A stretch of 24,905 nucleotides of DNA from Mycoplasma sp. CAG:956 (GTDB lineage: Bacteria > Bacillota_I > Bacilli_A > RF39 > UBA660), in NCBI GenBank assembly GCA_000433475.1, contig HF993070.1, positions 1 to 24,905 on the forward strand, given 5' to 3'. A program made the translations under genes and the position numbers. Of the stretch, positions 8,567-15,558 are shown one piece after another. The number at the start of each line of letters is the position of its first letter. Positions within the stretch are counted from its first letter, which is position 1. The notes under the pieces were generated by a model. It did no database searches and had not been told where the DNA came from. It worked only from the letters and a program-made list of their open reading frames with translations.

Positions 8567-9868
8567 TTATACTTCTCCTTTTACTTTTAAAGATTTAAAT
8601 ACCTTTTTCCATAAGTCCTTACTTGAATAATTTAAAATACCAACTTTATAAACTCTAATACCATATTTAAACAAAACAATACAACTTATAAATAAAACAA
8701 GTGCTGATATTCCAAGATCAACTAAACTAGTCTCACCTAAAATATAAGTTATAGGAGCCACCATAGAAGATAAGAAAGGAATATAACTAATTACTTTAAT
8801 AAATAAAGAACCTTTAAATGCTGAGGCCATTATTCCTATATAATAACCCAACATTAGGATAATCATTAAAGGAGTTTGTAATTGTTGAAAATCTTCCGTT
8901 GATGTTGTCATCGATGCTAAAACCCCTGCTAAAGTAGCATAAATAAAGAATGATAATAAGAAGATTATAATTAAGATTGGTGCTCCTTTAAGTAATAAAT
9001 CTATCGTCCCACTAGCCTTTAAAGAAGTAAATAAATTGCCAATAATATTAGACTCACCAACACCTGTACCAATGCCGCCATGAATTAAAATTCCAATTCC
9101 ACTATATAAAAATAATAATAAAGATTGCAAGATAACAAATATTGTCGAACTAGCTATTTTACTTAAGAAATGCACCTTCGCAGGAACATTAGAAATAATT
9201 ATTTCCATACCTCTTGTAGTTTTCTCATCATTAATTTCTGCTCCAATCATTTGTACTAATAAAACAATTAACATGAAAAATGGTACCAAGAAAACTATTA
9301 AACTCATATTAGTTGCATCTTCACTAGCCGTAATCTCTTTTTCATTAGTAATAACTCTATTAATACTAATAGGACTAGTAATCTTAGCCAGTTCCTCACT
9401 ACTTAAGCCATTATAATTTAAAGCAACACTACTTTTCATTCCCGTTAAGCTACTACTTAATAAATTATAAGTAACGGTATCTATTTTATTATAAGAAATA
9501 ATATCAGCTTTTAAATACTCTATTTCATCATAACTAATATTAACAATAATATCATCAGTATCATTTATCTTACTCTTTAAAGTATCAACATCATCACTAC
9601 TATAAGCTACTTCATAAGTTCTTTCATCATTTAATATCTTTTTATTAGTATCAAAATAAGCATTAAACCCTTCTAAGTAATTATTATCCCCTGTTAAATA
9701 AATATTAATAGTTTCTTTAAAATCTCCCCCAAAAACATTAATAATTTTATCAATATTAATAACCCCTATTAAAAGAATACAAAGTAGGACATTAACTACT
9801 TTAAACCATTTCGTATCCATTTTCTTTTTTATACTTTGTTTAATTAAAAACCAGGCTTTACTTTTCAT
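8567..9868 (-). CDS. ABC-2 type transporter permease (NatB-like)
   Basis: A 433-aa integral membrane protein. One membrane helix lies near residues 22-43, followed by an extracytoplasmic domain of about 140 residues (45-190). Five or so further helices follow between about 195 and 420, starting MSLIVFLVPFFMLIVLLVQM. This one-plus-large-loop-plus-five layout, with the cytoplasmic motif MIGAEINDEKTTRGMEII after the second helix, is typical of NatB and other ABC-2 exporters. It overlaps the ATPase gene by 11 bases, so the two surely form one transporter. The substrate (sodium, drug, lipid or peptide) cannot be told from sequence. Together with the downstream thioredoxin-like gene it forms a compact export unit. 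Confidence 0.85.
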   Translation of the reverse strand: MKSKAWFLIKQSIKKKMDTKWFKVVNVLLCILLIGVINIDKIINVFGGDFKETINIYLTGDNNYLEGFNAYFDTNKKILNDERTYEVAYSSDDVDTLKSKINDTDDIIVNISYDEIEYLKADIISYNKIDTVTYNLLSSSLTGMKSSVALNYNGLSSEELAKITSPISINRVITNEKEITASEDATNMSLIVFLVPFFMLIVLLVQMIGAEINDEKTTRGMEIIISNVPAKVHFLSKIASSTIFVILQSLLLFLYSGIGILIHGGIGTGVGESNIIGNLFTSLKASGTIDLLLKGAPILIIIFLLSFFIYATLAGVLASMTTSTEDFQQLQTPLMIILMLGYYIGIMASAFKGSLFIKVISYIPFLSSMVAPITYILGETSLVDLGISALVLFISCIVLFKYGIRVYKVGILNYSSKDLWKKVFKSLKVKGEV

Positions 9869-10763
9869 ATGCTTCCCCTACTTTACTTATAAATATTTCA
9901 TTTAAAGTTGCCTCTTCAACATTAAATTTAGTAACACTCTTAAAAGTTTTAACGACTTCAAATACTTTATCTACTACTGTATCATCACTTATTTTAATGA
10001 TGTAAGTATCAGTACCAGCTTCTTTTATGATATCAAGTACACCATCAATATCTTTTAACTTATCAACATCACCCTTACAACATAGTTGAATATTTTTCTT
10101 CCGATACTTTTTCTTTATATCCTTTAGGTTACCTTGTAAAACACTTTTACCATGTACTAAAATAACTAATTCATCACAGAATAACTCTACATGTTCCATT
10201 CTATGTGAAGAAAATATAATCGAAGTACCCTTATTCTTTAACTCATTTATCATCTTCATAAATTCTTCAACATTAATAGGATCAAGTCCACTAAAAGGTT
10301 CATCTAAGATAAGTAACTTAGGTTCATGCAAAATAGCCGTAATAAACTGTACTTTTTGTTGATTACCTTTACTTAATTCTTTTATCTTTCTATTTTTATA
10401 CTCACTTATCTTAAATCTTTCTAATAAGACATCTAATCTTTTTTCAATAGTTTTTTTATCTAAACCTTTCAAAGTTCCATAAAATATAGCCTGTTCTAAA
10501 ACCGTAAGCTTTAATAAAAGACTGCGTTCTTCGGTTAAGAAACCTATTTTATCCGTAACGCTATAATCAATTGGTTTTCCATCCAACAAAATAGTGCCTT
10601 CGTTCTTATCAAGTAAGTTAATTATCATCCGAAAAGTTGTCGTCTTTCCAGCCCCATTAACACCAAGTAAGCCAAATATTTCACCATCTTTAACTTTAAA
10701 AGACAAATTATCGACAGCTTTAAAATCACCATAATATTTTGTTACATTTTTAAGTTCTAACAT
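9858..10763 (-). CDS. ABC transporter ATP-binding protein (NatA-like)
   Basis: A 301-aa ATPase subunit energising the adjacent ABC-2 permease. Walker A is GVNGAGKT at residues 34-41, the signature is LSKGNQQK near 135-142, Walker B LLILDEPFSGLD follows about 15 residues later, and the switch histidine is in IIFSSHRMEHVE. The final 80 residues form the small accessory domain common in NatA/DrrA-type ATPases. Motifs are intact, so it should be active. AGAGGT lies 5 bases before the ATG; the gene begins 18 bases after the stop of the 127-aa gene. Confidence 0.92.
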   Translation of the reverse strand: MLELKNVTKYYGDFKAVDNLSFKVKDGEIFGLLGVNGAGKTTTFRMIINLLDKNEGTILLDGKPIDYSVTDKIGFLTEERSLLLKLTVLEQAIFYGTLKGLDKKTIEKRLDVLLERFKISEYKNRKIKELSKGNQQKVQFITAILHEPKLLILDEPFSGLDPINVEEFMKMINELKNKGTSIIFSSHRMEHVELFCDELVILVHGKSVLQGNLKDIKKKYRKKNIQLCCKGDVDKLKDIDGVLDIIKEAGTDTYIIKISDDTVVDKVFEVVKTFKSVTKFNVEEATLNEIFISKVGEAYEK

Positions 10764-10781
10764 TTTAACCTCTTAACTTTT

Positions 10782-11165
10782 CTAAAATTTTAACTTTTCA
10801 ATCAAATAATACTTTATTATTTCTAATTCTGGCATTGAAAAATTAGCATATTTCATAATTTTATCTAAACTTATTTCATCTTTCATCATAAGATATGCAA
10901 CATAAATAGAATTACTTACCCCATCTATTTCTTCTTCCTTAGTAGTAAAAGCCGAAGCTAACCTTATAATTGCCTTTCCTATTTCTAAAGAAGGTTCTAT
11001 TTTCTCTTCTTTTTCAATTATTTTACTATCAATACTATATTCTTCTTTTAAAACATCTTCTATTTTTTTAATAATCTCGTCTCTATTACCATTTCCTAAA
11101 TCTAAAAGAATCTTTGTATCTTTATTATCTGTTGCCACCAACAGCTTTATTACTTTTTTTTCCAT
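10782..11165 (-). CDS. Conserved-looking hypothetical protein, first gene of the exporter operon
   Basis: A 127-aa soluble protein I do not recognise. The first 55 residues alternate beta and helix (KVIKLLVATDN, KTILLDLGNG, EIIKKIEDVLKEEYSIDSKII). The last 60 are helical, with SLDKIMKYANFSMPELEIIKYYLIEKLKF at the end, which would fit a small DNA- or protein-binding helical bundle. No membrane segment. AAAGGAC precedes the ATG. Because it opens the operon and follows a structured 110-base leader, a regulatory role for the exporter is possible but unsupported by any motif. Confidence 0.6.
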   Translation of the reverse strand: MEKKVIKLLVATDNKDTKILLDLGNGNRDEIIKKIEDVLKEEYSIDSKIIEKEEKIEPSLEIGKAIIRLASAFTTKEEEIDGVSNSIYVAYLMMKDEISLDKIMKYANFSMPELEIIKYYLIEKLKF

Positions 11166-11195
11166 AAAAAGTCCTTTCTAAAAACGTCTACTACT

Positions 11196-11228
11196 AGTCT
11201 TAGAATATCTTTATTCTAGCCTTAGACT
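11196..11228 (-). promoter_or_regulatory. Bulged hairpin in the leader of the exporter operon
   Basis: On the minus strand AGTCT, a 5-base bulge AAGGC, TAGAATA, loop AAGA, then TATTCTA and AGACT: a 12-bp stem with a one-sided bulge, about 30 bases before the start codon of the 127-aa gene. No T-run follows directly, so it is more likely an RNA binding site or stability element than a terminator. Confidence 0.4.
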
Positions 11229-11282
11229 AAACAAATATTTTCTTAATAATAACTACCAGTAAAATTTAAGTTTTACCTCTAT

Positions 11283-11312
11283 ATCATAACACACAAATTC
11301 CTTTCTAAACAA
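11283..11312 (-). promoter_or_regulatory. Candidate sigma-A promoter for the exporter operon
   Basis: On the minus strand TTGTTT (11312-11307), an 18-base spacer and TATGAT (11288-11283) preceded by TGT, an extended -10. The -35 is weak. It would give a leader of about 110 bases containing the bulged hairpin. Confidence 0.4.
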
Positions 11313-11478
11313 TTCTAAAATAGCTTTATTTTTAATTTTTTTCTAAAGAAAAAGCATCAATTATACTTTAGTAAACTGTATACCTTAAATTTACTAATTT
11401 TTCTACTTCTATTACTTTAAAAGTCTAAAATTTTTCTCATAAATTCTAATCCATTTTAACAAACTTATTATTTCTTAA

Positions 11479-11507
11479 GAATAAAGATTTTACAAATCAC
11501 ATAAAAT
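11479..11507 (+). promoter_or_regulatory. Candidate sigma-E-type sporulation promoter of spoIIIAH
   Basis: GAATAAA (11479-11485), a 14-base spacer and CATAAAAT (11500-11507) match the sigma-E pattern G-H-ATA ... CATAnnnT. The start would lie near 11514, just before the AAAGAGG ribosome site. In B. subtilis the spoIIIA operon is a sigma-E target, which supports the reading. AT-rich DNA makes such matches easy by chance. Confidence 0.45.
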
Positions 11508-11529
11508 TTATTAAAGAAAGAGGAATTTT

Positions 11530-12021
11530 ATGAACAAGCAAAATCTATGGTTTATTACTTTATTTAGTATTATTTTAGTCTTAAGTATTTATTACATTAG
11601 CATGCCTTCTAATATCTTAGAAGAATATACAAATACAAAAAATGATAATAGCGATACTACGGTAAACGAAATTACCCCTTCTACTTCCTTAGTTGCCCTT
11701 CGTGTAGCATCCGATGAAGAATTACTAAATAATATTAATAATCTTCAAAGTACTATTACCGACAAAGAAAAAACAGTTGCTGAAAAAAATAATGCTTATG
11801 AAGAACTAATGACTTTAAATGAAAATAAAGGTTTAGAAGAAAATATTGAATCCAAACTAAAAGAAAAGTTTGAATATGATTCTTTTGTTAAAATTAATAA
11901 AGACCAAATTAATATTGTTATCTCTAGTACTAAACATGATAAATTAATTGCTAATAATATTATTAAAGAAGTCCAAAGTATGTTTGATACTAAAAAATAT
12001 ATTACAATTAAATTTCAATAG
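11530..12021 (+). CDS. spoIIIAH: SpoIIIAH-like stage III sporulation protein
   Basis: A 163-aa protein with one N-terminal membrane helix (residues 9-27) and a domain that would face the intermembrane space. The last 110 residues follow the SpoIIIAH (YscJ/FliF-like ring-building) pattern: a long helix (SDEELLNNINNLQSTI...EKNNAYEELMTL), then KLKEKFEYDSFVKIN, QINIVISS and a final helix plus strand ending KKYITIKFQ. In B. subtilis SpoIIIAH (218 aa) binds forespore SpoIIQ to form the A-Q channel between mother cell and forespore; this copy is shorter in the linker. No spoIIIAA-AG genes are next to it, so it is detached from the usual operon. AGAGG stands before the ATG. It is followed by gerE and gerM, also sporulation genes. 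Confidence 0.8.
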   Translation: MNKQNLWFITLFSIILVLSIYYISMPSNILEEYTNTKNDNSDTTVNEITPSTSLVALRVASDEELLNNINNLQSTITDKEKTVAEKNNAYEELMTLNENKGLEENIESKLKEKFEYDSFVKINKDQINIVISSTKHDKLIANNIIKEVQSMFDTKKYITIKFQ

Positions 12022-12024
12022 TTA

Positions 12025-12050
12025 ACTAAATAATAATAAAACATAAAATA
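12025..12050 (+). promoter_or_regulatory. Candidate sigma-K promoter of gerE
   Basis: AC at 12025-12026, a 15-base spacer and CATAAAATA at 12042-12050 fit the sigma-K consensus (AC ... CATAnnnTA) exactly at the fixed positions. gerE is a known sigma-K regulon gene in B. subtilis. The predicted start is near 12057, about 15 bases before the gerE ATG. Confidence 0.5.
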
Positions 12051-12071
12051 CTATAGAAAGTTGGTATATTT

Positions 12072-12272
12072 ATGAGTTTATTAACAAAAAGAGAAAAAGA
12101 AATATTTACACTCCTACTTAAAACAAAAACAACTAAAGAAATAGCAAGCATTCTTCGTATTAGCGAAAAAACAGTTCGTAATCATATTTCTAATGTTATT
12201 CAAAAATTAGGAGTAACCAGTAGAAGTAGTGCCATTATTGAACTATTAAAGACAAAAGATTTAACTCTTTAA
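12072..12272 (+). CDS. gerE: Mother-cell transcription factor GerE (LuxR-type HTH)
   Basis: A 66-aa protein made up of one LuxR/FixJ-type helix-turn-helix, the size of B. subtilis GerE (74 aa). Diagnostic stretches are LLTKREKEIF, TTKEIASILRISEKTVRNHI and QKLGVTSRSSAIIELL; they follow the B. subtilis protein closely, including the recognition helix. GerE acts last in the mother cell, together with sigma-K, switching coat genes on or off. It has no receiver or ligand domain, as expected. A sigma-K-like promoter precedes it, and a terminator overlaps its stop. Flanked by spoIIIAH and gerM in the same direction; in B. subtilis gerE also lies a few genes from gerM. Length and context distinguish it from an ordinary LuxR response regulator. 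Confidence 0.9.
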   Translation: MSLLTKREKEIFTLLLKTKTTKEIASILRISEKTVRNHISNVIQKLGVTSRSSAIIELLKTKDLTL

Positions 12273-12296
12273 GACCACATCATCTGGTCTTTTTTA
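12271..12296 (+). terminator. Intrinsic terminator after gerE
   Basis: AAGACCA (12271-12277) and TGGTCTT (12285-12291) form a perfect 7-bp stem around a 7-base loop, followed by a T-run. The stem begins within the gerE stop codon. It should partly separate gerE from gerM transcription. Confidence 0.75.
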
Positions 12297-12331
12297 TATC
12301 TTTTAACTATATAATTTATTAGGTGGTTTTT

Positions 12332-13243
12332 ATGTTTAATAATATTAAAAGAAAATTACTTATTTCTTTTTTAACCCTTTTTGTTCTAAGTTTAGTCTAT
12401 CTTTTTCCTACTAATAAACAGTATGAAGAAACTCTTAAGTTTAAAGAAGCCAAGTATCACTCTATTTATCTTTTAAATAAAAATATCTTAGTAGAAACGA
12501 AAATAGTTAGTAATAACAAAACCGATATCTTAGAACAAATAAAAGATATTATATCATCCCTTACTATTAATAGTCCTAAATCTAAGTATATTGATGAGAC
12601 TTACTTACCCCTTATACCGGAAAATACTAAAGTTTTAAATCTTTCCCTCGAAAATAATTTATTAAAGATTAATTTTAGTAAAGAATTTCTAAATGTTAAT
12701 AAAAATACAGAAGAAAAAGTAATTGAGTCTTTAATATATTCTCTTACCAAGTTAGATGAAGTTAAAGAAATAATGATATTCATTGAAAATGAAAAATTAG
12801 ATTGTCTACCTATTTCTAAAAAGAAACTCCCCCTTACTTTAACTAAATCCTTTGGTATTAATAAAGTTTATAATGTAAATAATGTATTTACTATGGATGT
12901 CTTAAACTTATATTATTATACTAATATTAATGATGAATACCACTTAGTACCAGTATCTATATTTACTAACGATAATAAAGATAAAGTAGAAATAATTATT
13001 GAAGAGTTAAAAACATCTCCAATTCATCAATCCAATTTAATGAGTTTCTTATCTAGTAATGCTAAAGTTTTAGATTATGAAATTAAAGAAAATACCATTC
13101 GTTTAGAGTTTAGCAGTTACCTTTTAGATAGTTTTTTTAATGATTCTTTAATTGAAGAAGTAAAATATGCAATTAGTAAATCTTTTGAAGATACTTTAGG
13201 AATTACCAACGTAAGTTTAGTAGTTAATGGCAAATCCATCTAA
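12332..13243 (+). CDS. gerM: GerM-like sporulation/germination protein with two GerMN domains
   Basis: A 303-aa protein with an N-terminal membrane helix (about residues 7-25) and two tandem GerMN domains of about 130 residues each. Domain 1 runs near 40-165 (KSKYIDETYLPLIPENTKVLNLSLENN-type start, LLKINFSKEFL) and domain 2 near 185-300 (KTSPIHQSNLMSFLSSNAKVLDYEIKENTIRLEFSSYLL). B. subtilis GerM (about 366 aa) is a lipoprotein needed for stable SpoIIQ and SpoIIIAG assembly at the engulfing membranes; this one has a plain anchor without a lipobox cysteine. A GTG at 12323 extends the frame by three codons, but it lies inside the ribosome site AGGTGG, so ATG at 12332 is the start. It lies 60 bases after gerE, beyond a terminator, so it may need readthrough or its own promoter. 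Confidence 0.8.
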   Translation: MFNNIKRKLLISFLTLFVLSLVYLFPTNKQYEETLKFKEAKYHSIYLLNKNILVETKIVSNNKTDILEQIKDIISSLTINSPKSKYIDETYLPLIPENTKVLNLSLENNLLKINFSKEFLNVNKNTEEKVIESLIYSLTKLDEVKEIMIFIENEKLDCLPISKKKLPLTLTKSFGINKVYNVNNVFTMDVLNLYYYTNINDEYHLVPVSIFTNDNKDKVEIIIEELKTSPIHQSNLMSFLSSNAKVLDYEIKENTIRLEFSSYLLDSFFNDSLIEEVKYAISKSFEDTLGITNVSLVVNGKSI

Positions 13244-13302
13244 TTTTTGACAGATTTTTAATAAAAATAAGCAATTTTTAATAGTTTATCTTAATTTTAC
13301 CC

Positions 13303-13331
13303 TTGCAAATATATAACTTTTAGTTTATAAT
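13303..13331 (+). promoter_or_regulatory. Sigma-A promoter of tRNA-Arg
   Basis: TTGCAA (13303-13308), a 17-base spacer and a perfect TATAAT (13326-13331). The start would be near 13338, 15 bases before the mature tRNA 5' end. Confidence 0.7.
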
Positions 13332-13352
13332 TTTATTTGTGCTGATTGATAT

Positions 13353-13429
13353 GTTTCCATAGCTCAGCTGGATAGAGCATACGCCTTCTAAGCGTACGGT
13401 CGAGTGTTCGAATCACTCTGGAAACACCA
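13353..13429 (+). tRNA. tRNA-Arg (anticodon UCU)
   Basis: A full cloverleaf: acceptor GTTTCCA/TGGAAAC, D-arm GCTC...GAGC, anticodon stem TACGC/GCGTA with loop CTTCTAA giving anticodon TCT, and T-arm GAGTG-TTCGAAT-CACTC. The discriminator is A and the 3' CCA is encoded. It reads AGA, the preferred Arg codon in such an AT-rich genome. It has its own promoter and terminator. Confidence 0.97.
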
Positions 13430-13441
13430 GTATGAATAATT

Positions 13442-13466
13442 AACTCCATTATTTGGAGTTTTTTTT
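13442..13466 (+). terminator. Intrinsic terminator of tRNA-Arg
   Basis: AACTCCA (13442-13448) and TGGAGTT (13454-13460) form a 7-bp stem around TTATT, followed by six T. It begins 12 bases after the encoded CCA. Confidence 0.85.
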
Positions 13467-13500
13467 ATACTCATCTTTTAACCTTAACTTAATTTTCTAC

Positions 13501-13680
13501 TTAAAAGGTGCTCTTTAACAATCCTTCTTTTAACTTTTTAAGAATATCAGCAATAATAAGTGGTCTATTAATAACTACTGGCATTCTAAATAAATATTTT
13601 ATCATTGCAATATCTTGCTTCGATACTACATCCTTTTTTAATATATCATAACCTACATAAAACCTGTTTAAATTTAAGAA
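13501..13680 (-). pseudogene. Headless coding-like open frame (possible gene remnant) downstream of frr
   Basis: On the minus strand an open frame of about 60 codons ends with TAA at 13503-13501. It has coding-like composition (for example VGYDILKKDVVSKQDI and VVINRPLIIADILKKLKEG) but no start codon at its 5' side; the frame is open into the frr terminator and meets TGA inside frr. The only ATG would give a 34-aa peptide without a ribosome site. It may be the 3' end of a gene lost by deletion. I do not recognise the family, and chance openness cannot be ruled out. Confidence 0.3.
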
Positions 13681-13711
13681 AAGAAGAACTATACAGTCAT
13701 TAGTTCTTCTT
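13681..13711 (-). terminator. Probable intrinsic terminator of the obg-frr operon
   Basis: On the minus strand AAGAAGAACTA and TAGTTCTTCTT (13711-13701 and 13691-13681) form a perfect 11-bp stem around 9 bases. It includes the last codons and stop of frr. The following TTCTTAAATTT is only a weak T-tract, so efficiency is uncertain. Confidence 0.6.
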
Positions 13712-14225
13712 CTTTTATTTTTTGTTTTTCATCAACAATTTTATTATATTTATTAATTAATTCTTGAACATCATTAAGACTACTCTTTTCTTGGTCTTCT
13801 GGAAGTTCTAATTTTTTAATTTCCGTATTAGCATCCTGTCTAATATTTCTTAAAACTACTTTAGCATCTTCACTTAAAGCCTTAGCTTGTTTAACATATT
13901 CTCTTCTTTTATCTTCTGTTAAAGCTGGAATAGTTATAATTAACATTTCCCCATTATTAGTTGGATTAATTCCTAAATTAGCAGCAATAATGGCATGTTC
14001 AATATTTTTTAAGGTACTTCTATCAAAAGGTTTAATAAATAATTGACGAGCCTCTGGAACAGTAATGTTAGCAATACTACTAATTGGTGTAGGTGTTCCA
14101 TAAAAATCAACCGTAACACCATTTAACATAGAAGGATTAGCTCGTCCTGCTCTAATACTCACATATCTTTCTTCTAAATTATCAATTGCCTTCATCATTT
14201 TCATTTCAAATTCATCTAAGTTCAT
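13689..14225 (-). CDS. frr: Ribosome recycling factor
   Basis: A 178-aa protein (family usually about 185) that with EF-G splits post-termination ribosomes. Recognisable stretches are YVSIRAGRANPSMLNGVTVDFYGTPTPI (the RAGRA motif near residues 23-31), LFIKPFDRSTLKNIEHAI and LTEDKRREYVKQAK; the helical tail ends in repeated Glu. The ATG has no close ribosome site: AAAGGAAA lies about 30 bases upstream, with a 6-bp hairpin (14237-14252) between it and the start that would bring it nearer when folded. Usual neighbours pyrH and uppS are absent; instead frr ends a run with obg and two membrane-anchored proteins. Confidence 0.95.
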   Translation of the reverse strand: MNLDEFEMKMMKAIDNLEERYVSIRAGRANPSMLNGVTVDFYGTPTPISSIANITVPEARQLFIKPFDRSTLKNIEHAIIAANLGINPTNNGEMLIITIPALTEDKRREYVKQAKALSEDAKVVLRNIRQDANTEIKKLELPEDQEKSSLNDVQELINKYNKIVDEKQKIKEEELMTV

Positions 14226-14263
14226 ATAGTCATTTTAATCTTTTTTAAGATTATTTCCTTTCT

Positions 14264-14968
14264 TTAATTAATCTTCACAGTATCATTATAAGTGATATCC
14301 CCACTATTTACAAGCATATTCATTCTTACATTTTCATATTTATCCATATATAATTCATATGCTTTAATCTCTGTATCAATCTTATCTTCAAGATAACTTT
14401 TTTCTGTATCTAAAATATCACTATTTTTTATTTTACCAGCACTTTTTATTTCATCCATACTCATAATATGTCCATCACTTTTCTTAAAAGTATAATATTT
14501 TAAAGTATTATTATCTACATCACTAGTAATATTAAGATGTCCCTTTACTACCCCAATAGTAAGATAATTAGTACTTTCTAAAATATCATATTTAATATAA
14601 TCAGCTTCATAAACATTATTATCATCATCTAATTCATAAACAATATCATTTTTATCAATAGATACTTCATCTAATGTTTTGATACTATTTTTAGCAGAGA
14701 CCATCTCTTTATTTAACTCTTCTTCTAACTTTTTAGCATCTTTATTGTCTATATTAAGATGAATAGTATTATAAACTAAGTCTAATTCTTCTGATACCGT
14801 ATCACTATCAGAAAAATAAACATAATCATTATTTTTATCAAGTCTAATATCATTAATTTTAGTAGTACTAATACTACCTTTATTTCTTATTAAATAATTA
14901 CCACCAATTAATAAAGCAAACACAATTAAAACAAAAATTATTACACTAAGATAATTCTTTTCTTGCAT
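14264..14968 (-). CDS. Membrane-anchored extracytoplasmic protein, possibly PdaC/RsiV-like (DUF4163-type)
   Basis: A 234-aa protein with an N-terminal membrane helix (residues 5-26) and a hydrophilic outer domain. Residues 45-165 (YNTIHLNIDNKDAKKLEEEL, YELDDDNNVYEADYIKYDILESTNYLTIGVV, TLKYYTFKKSDGHIMSMDEI) resemble the DUF4163/DUF3298 region of anti-sigma factor RsiV and deacetylase PdaC, but no catalytic or lysozyme-binding motif can be confirmed. Its ATG shares a base with the stop codon of the upstream thioredoxin-like gene (TGATG), showing translational coupling; 38 bases separate it from frr. The two coupled proteins probably act together at the outer face of the membrane. Confidence 0.6.
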   Translation of the reverse strand: MQEKNYLSVIIFVLIVFALLIGGNYLIRNKGSISTTKINDIRLDKNNDYVYFSDSDTVSEELDLVYNTIHLNIDNKDAKKLEEELNKEMVSAKNSIKTLDEVSIDKNDIVYELDDDNNVYEADYIKYDILESTNYLTIGVVKGHLNITSDVDNNTLKYYTFKKSDGHIMSMDEIKSAGKIKNSDILDTEKSYLEDKIDTEIKAYELYMDKYENVRMNMLVNSGDITYNDTVKIN

Positions 14969-15546
14969 CAGTTATAATCAGCCTCACTTAAATAAGTATT
15001 TATTTTATTATGAAAATCATTAACGGCATCACTATTCCAATAAGTACTTGGTTGCATATCATAAGATACTAAAGATGTTTCATCATCATAATTAACTATT
15101 TTGCCATCTTTTACAAATATTAAAGCAGGTGTAAATAAATATTCCGCTCCCATATCAGTTATTTTTAAATATTTACTTAACAAATCCTCAATTTGACGGA
15201 AATTCTTAGTTTTTTTAGTTCGATCTTCTATAACATCATAATAATAAACTTTAGTAATGTTATTTTCTTTTAAAATTGGATATAACTGTCTAACATACTC
15301 TTGCATCCAAGCATTACTTGAAAATCCTACCAATATAATCCCCGTCTCATTATTTAAAATTTCTAAAACTTTATTAGAACCAACATAAACAAAAGGATTA
15401 TCTTTTTCAATAGTAGTATATTCTTTACTAAATCTTTCAGCATCTGTAATAGTTGAACTAAAGTCTTTTTTACCTAGGTAAACAAAACACCATATTAAAA
15501 ATGCAAATAATATTAAATATATAAAATTTCTTGTAAATCTTTTCAT
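14968..15546 (-). CDS. Membrane-anchored thioredoxin-like protein lacking catalytic cysteines
   Basis: A 192-aa protein with a membrane helix at residues 8-24 and an external thioredoxin-like domain. The fold is visible in GIILVGFSSNAWMQEYVRQLYPIL (beta-1/helix-1), VYYYDVI and the cis-proline strand FTPALIFVKDGKIV (P140). Where thioredoxins have CxxC it has SSNAW, so it cannot do dithiol chemistry itself; it may act as a binding or chaperone-like module. AGGAAG overlaps the obg stop codon, and the next gene starts on its own stop (TGATG). The operon order obg, this gene, the DUF4163-like gene, frr is unusual for obg, whose common neighbours are ribosomal proteins L21/L27. Confidence 0.65.
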   Translation of the reverse strand: MKRFTRNFIYLILFAFLIWCFVYLGKKDFSSTITDAERFSKEYTTIEKDNPFVYVGSNKVLEILNNETGIILVGFSSNAWMQEYVRQLYPILKENNITKVYYYDVIEDRTKKTKNFRQIEDLLSKYLKITDMGAEYLFTPALIFVKDGKIVNYDDETSLVSYDMQPSTYWNSDAVNDFHNKINTYLSEADYN

Positions 15547-15558
15547 TAATCATACTTC

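Larger units (their letters stand above)
11166..11529. other. Divergent intergenic region between the exporter operon and spoIIIAH
   Basis: This 364-base stretch separates genes reading away from each other. It holds a leader hairpin (11196-11228), a candidate minus-strand promoter (11283-11312) and a sporulation-type plus-strand promoter (11479-11507). The middle is extremely AT-rich, with an AT palindrome TTTTTC-TAAA-GAAAAA at 11338-11353. I see no coding frame or RNA gene in it. Confidence 0.6.

Noticed and set aside
9143..9149. Spo0A-box 7-mer TGTCGAA (also at 18841-18847 and 21254-21260)
   Set aside because: All three lie inside coding sequence away from promoters; a few chance copies are expected in a window of this size and composition.
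12310..12315. TATAAT as the -10 of a gerM promoter
   Set aside because: It lies only five bases from the ribosome site, so RNA would start inside or after that site, and no -35 is present at the right distance.
12323..12331. GTG as the start of gerM
   Set aside because: The GTG is part of the AGGTGG ribosome site; the ATG nine bases later has correct spacing.
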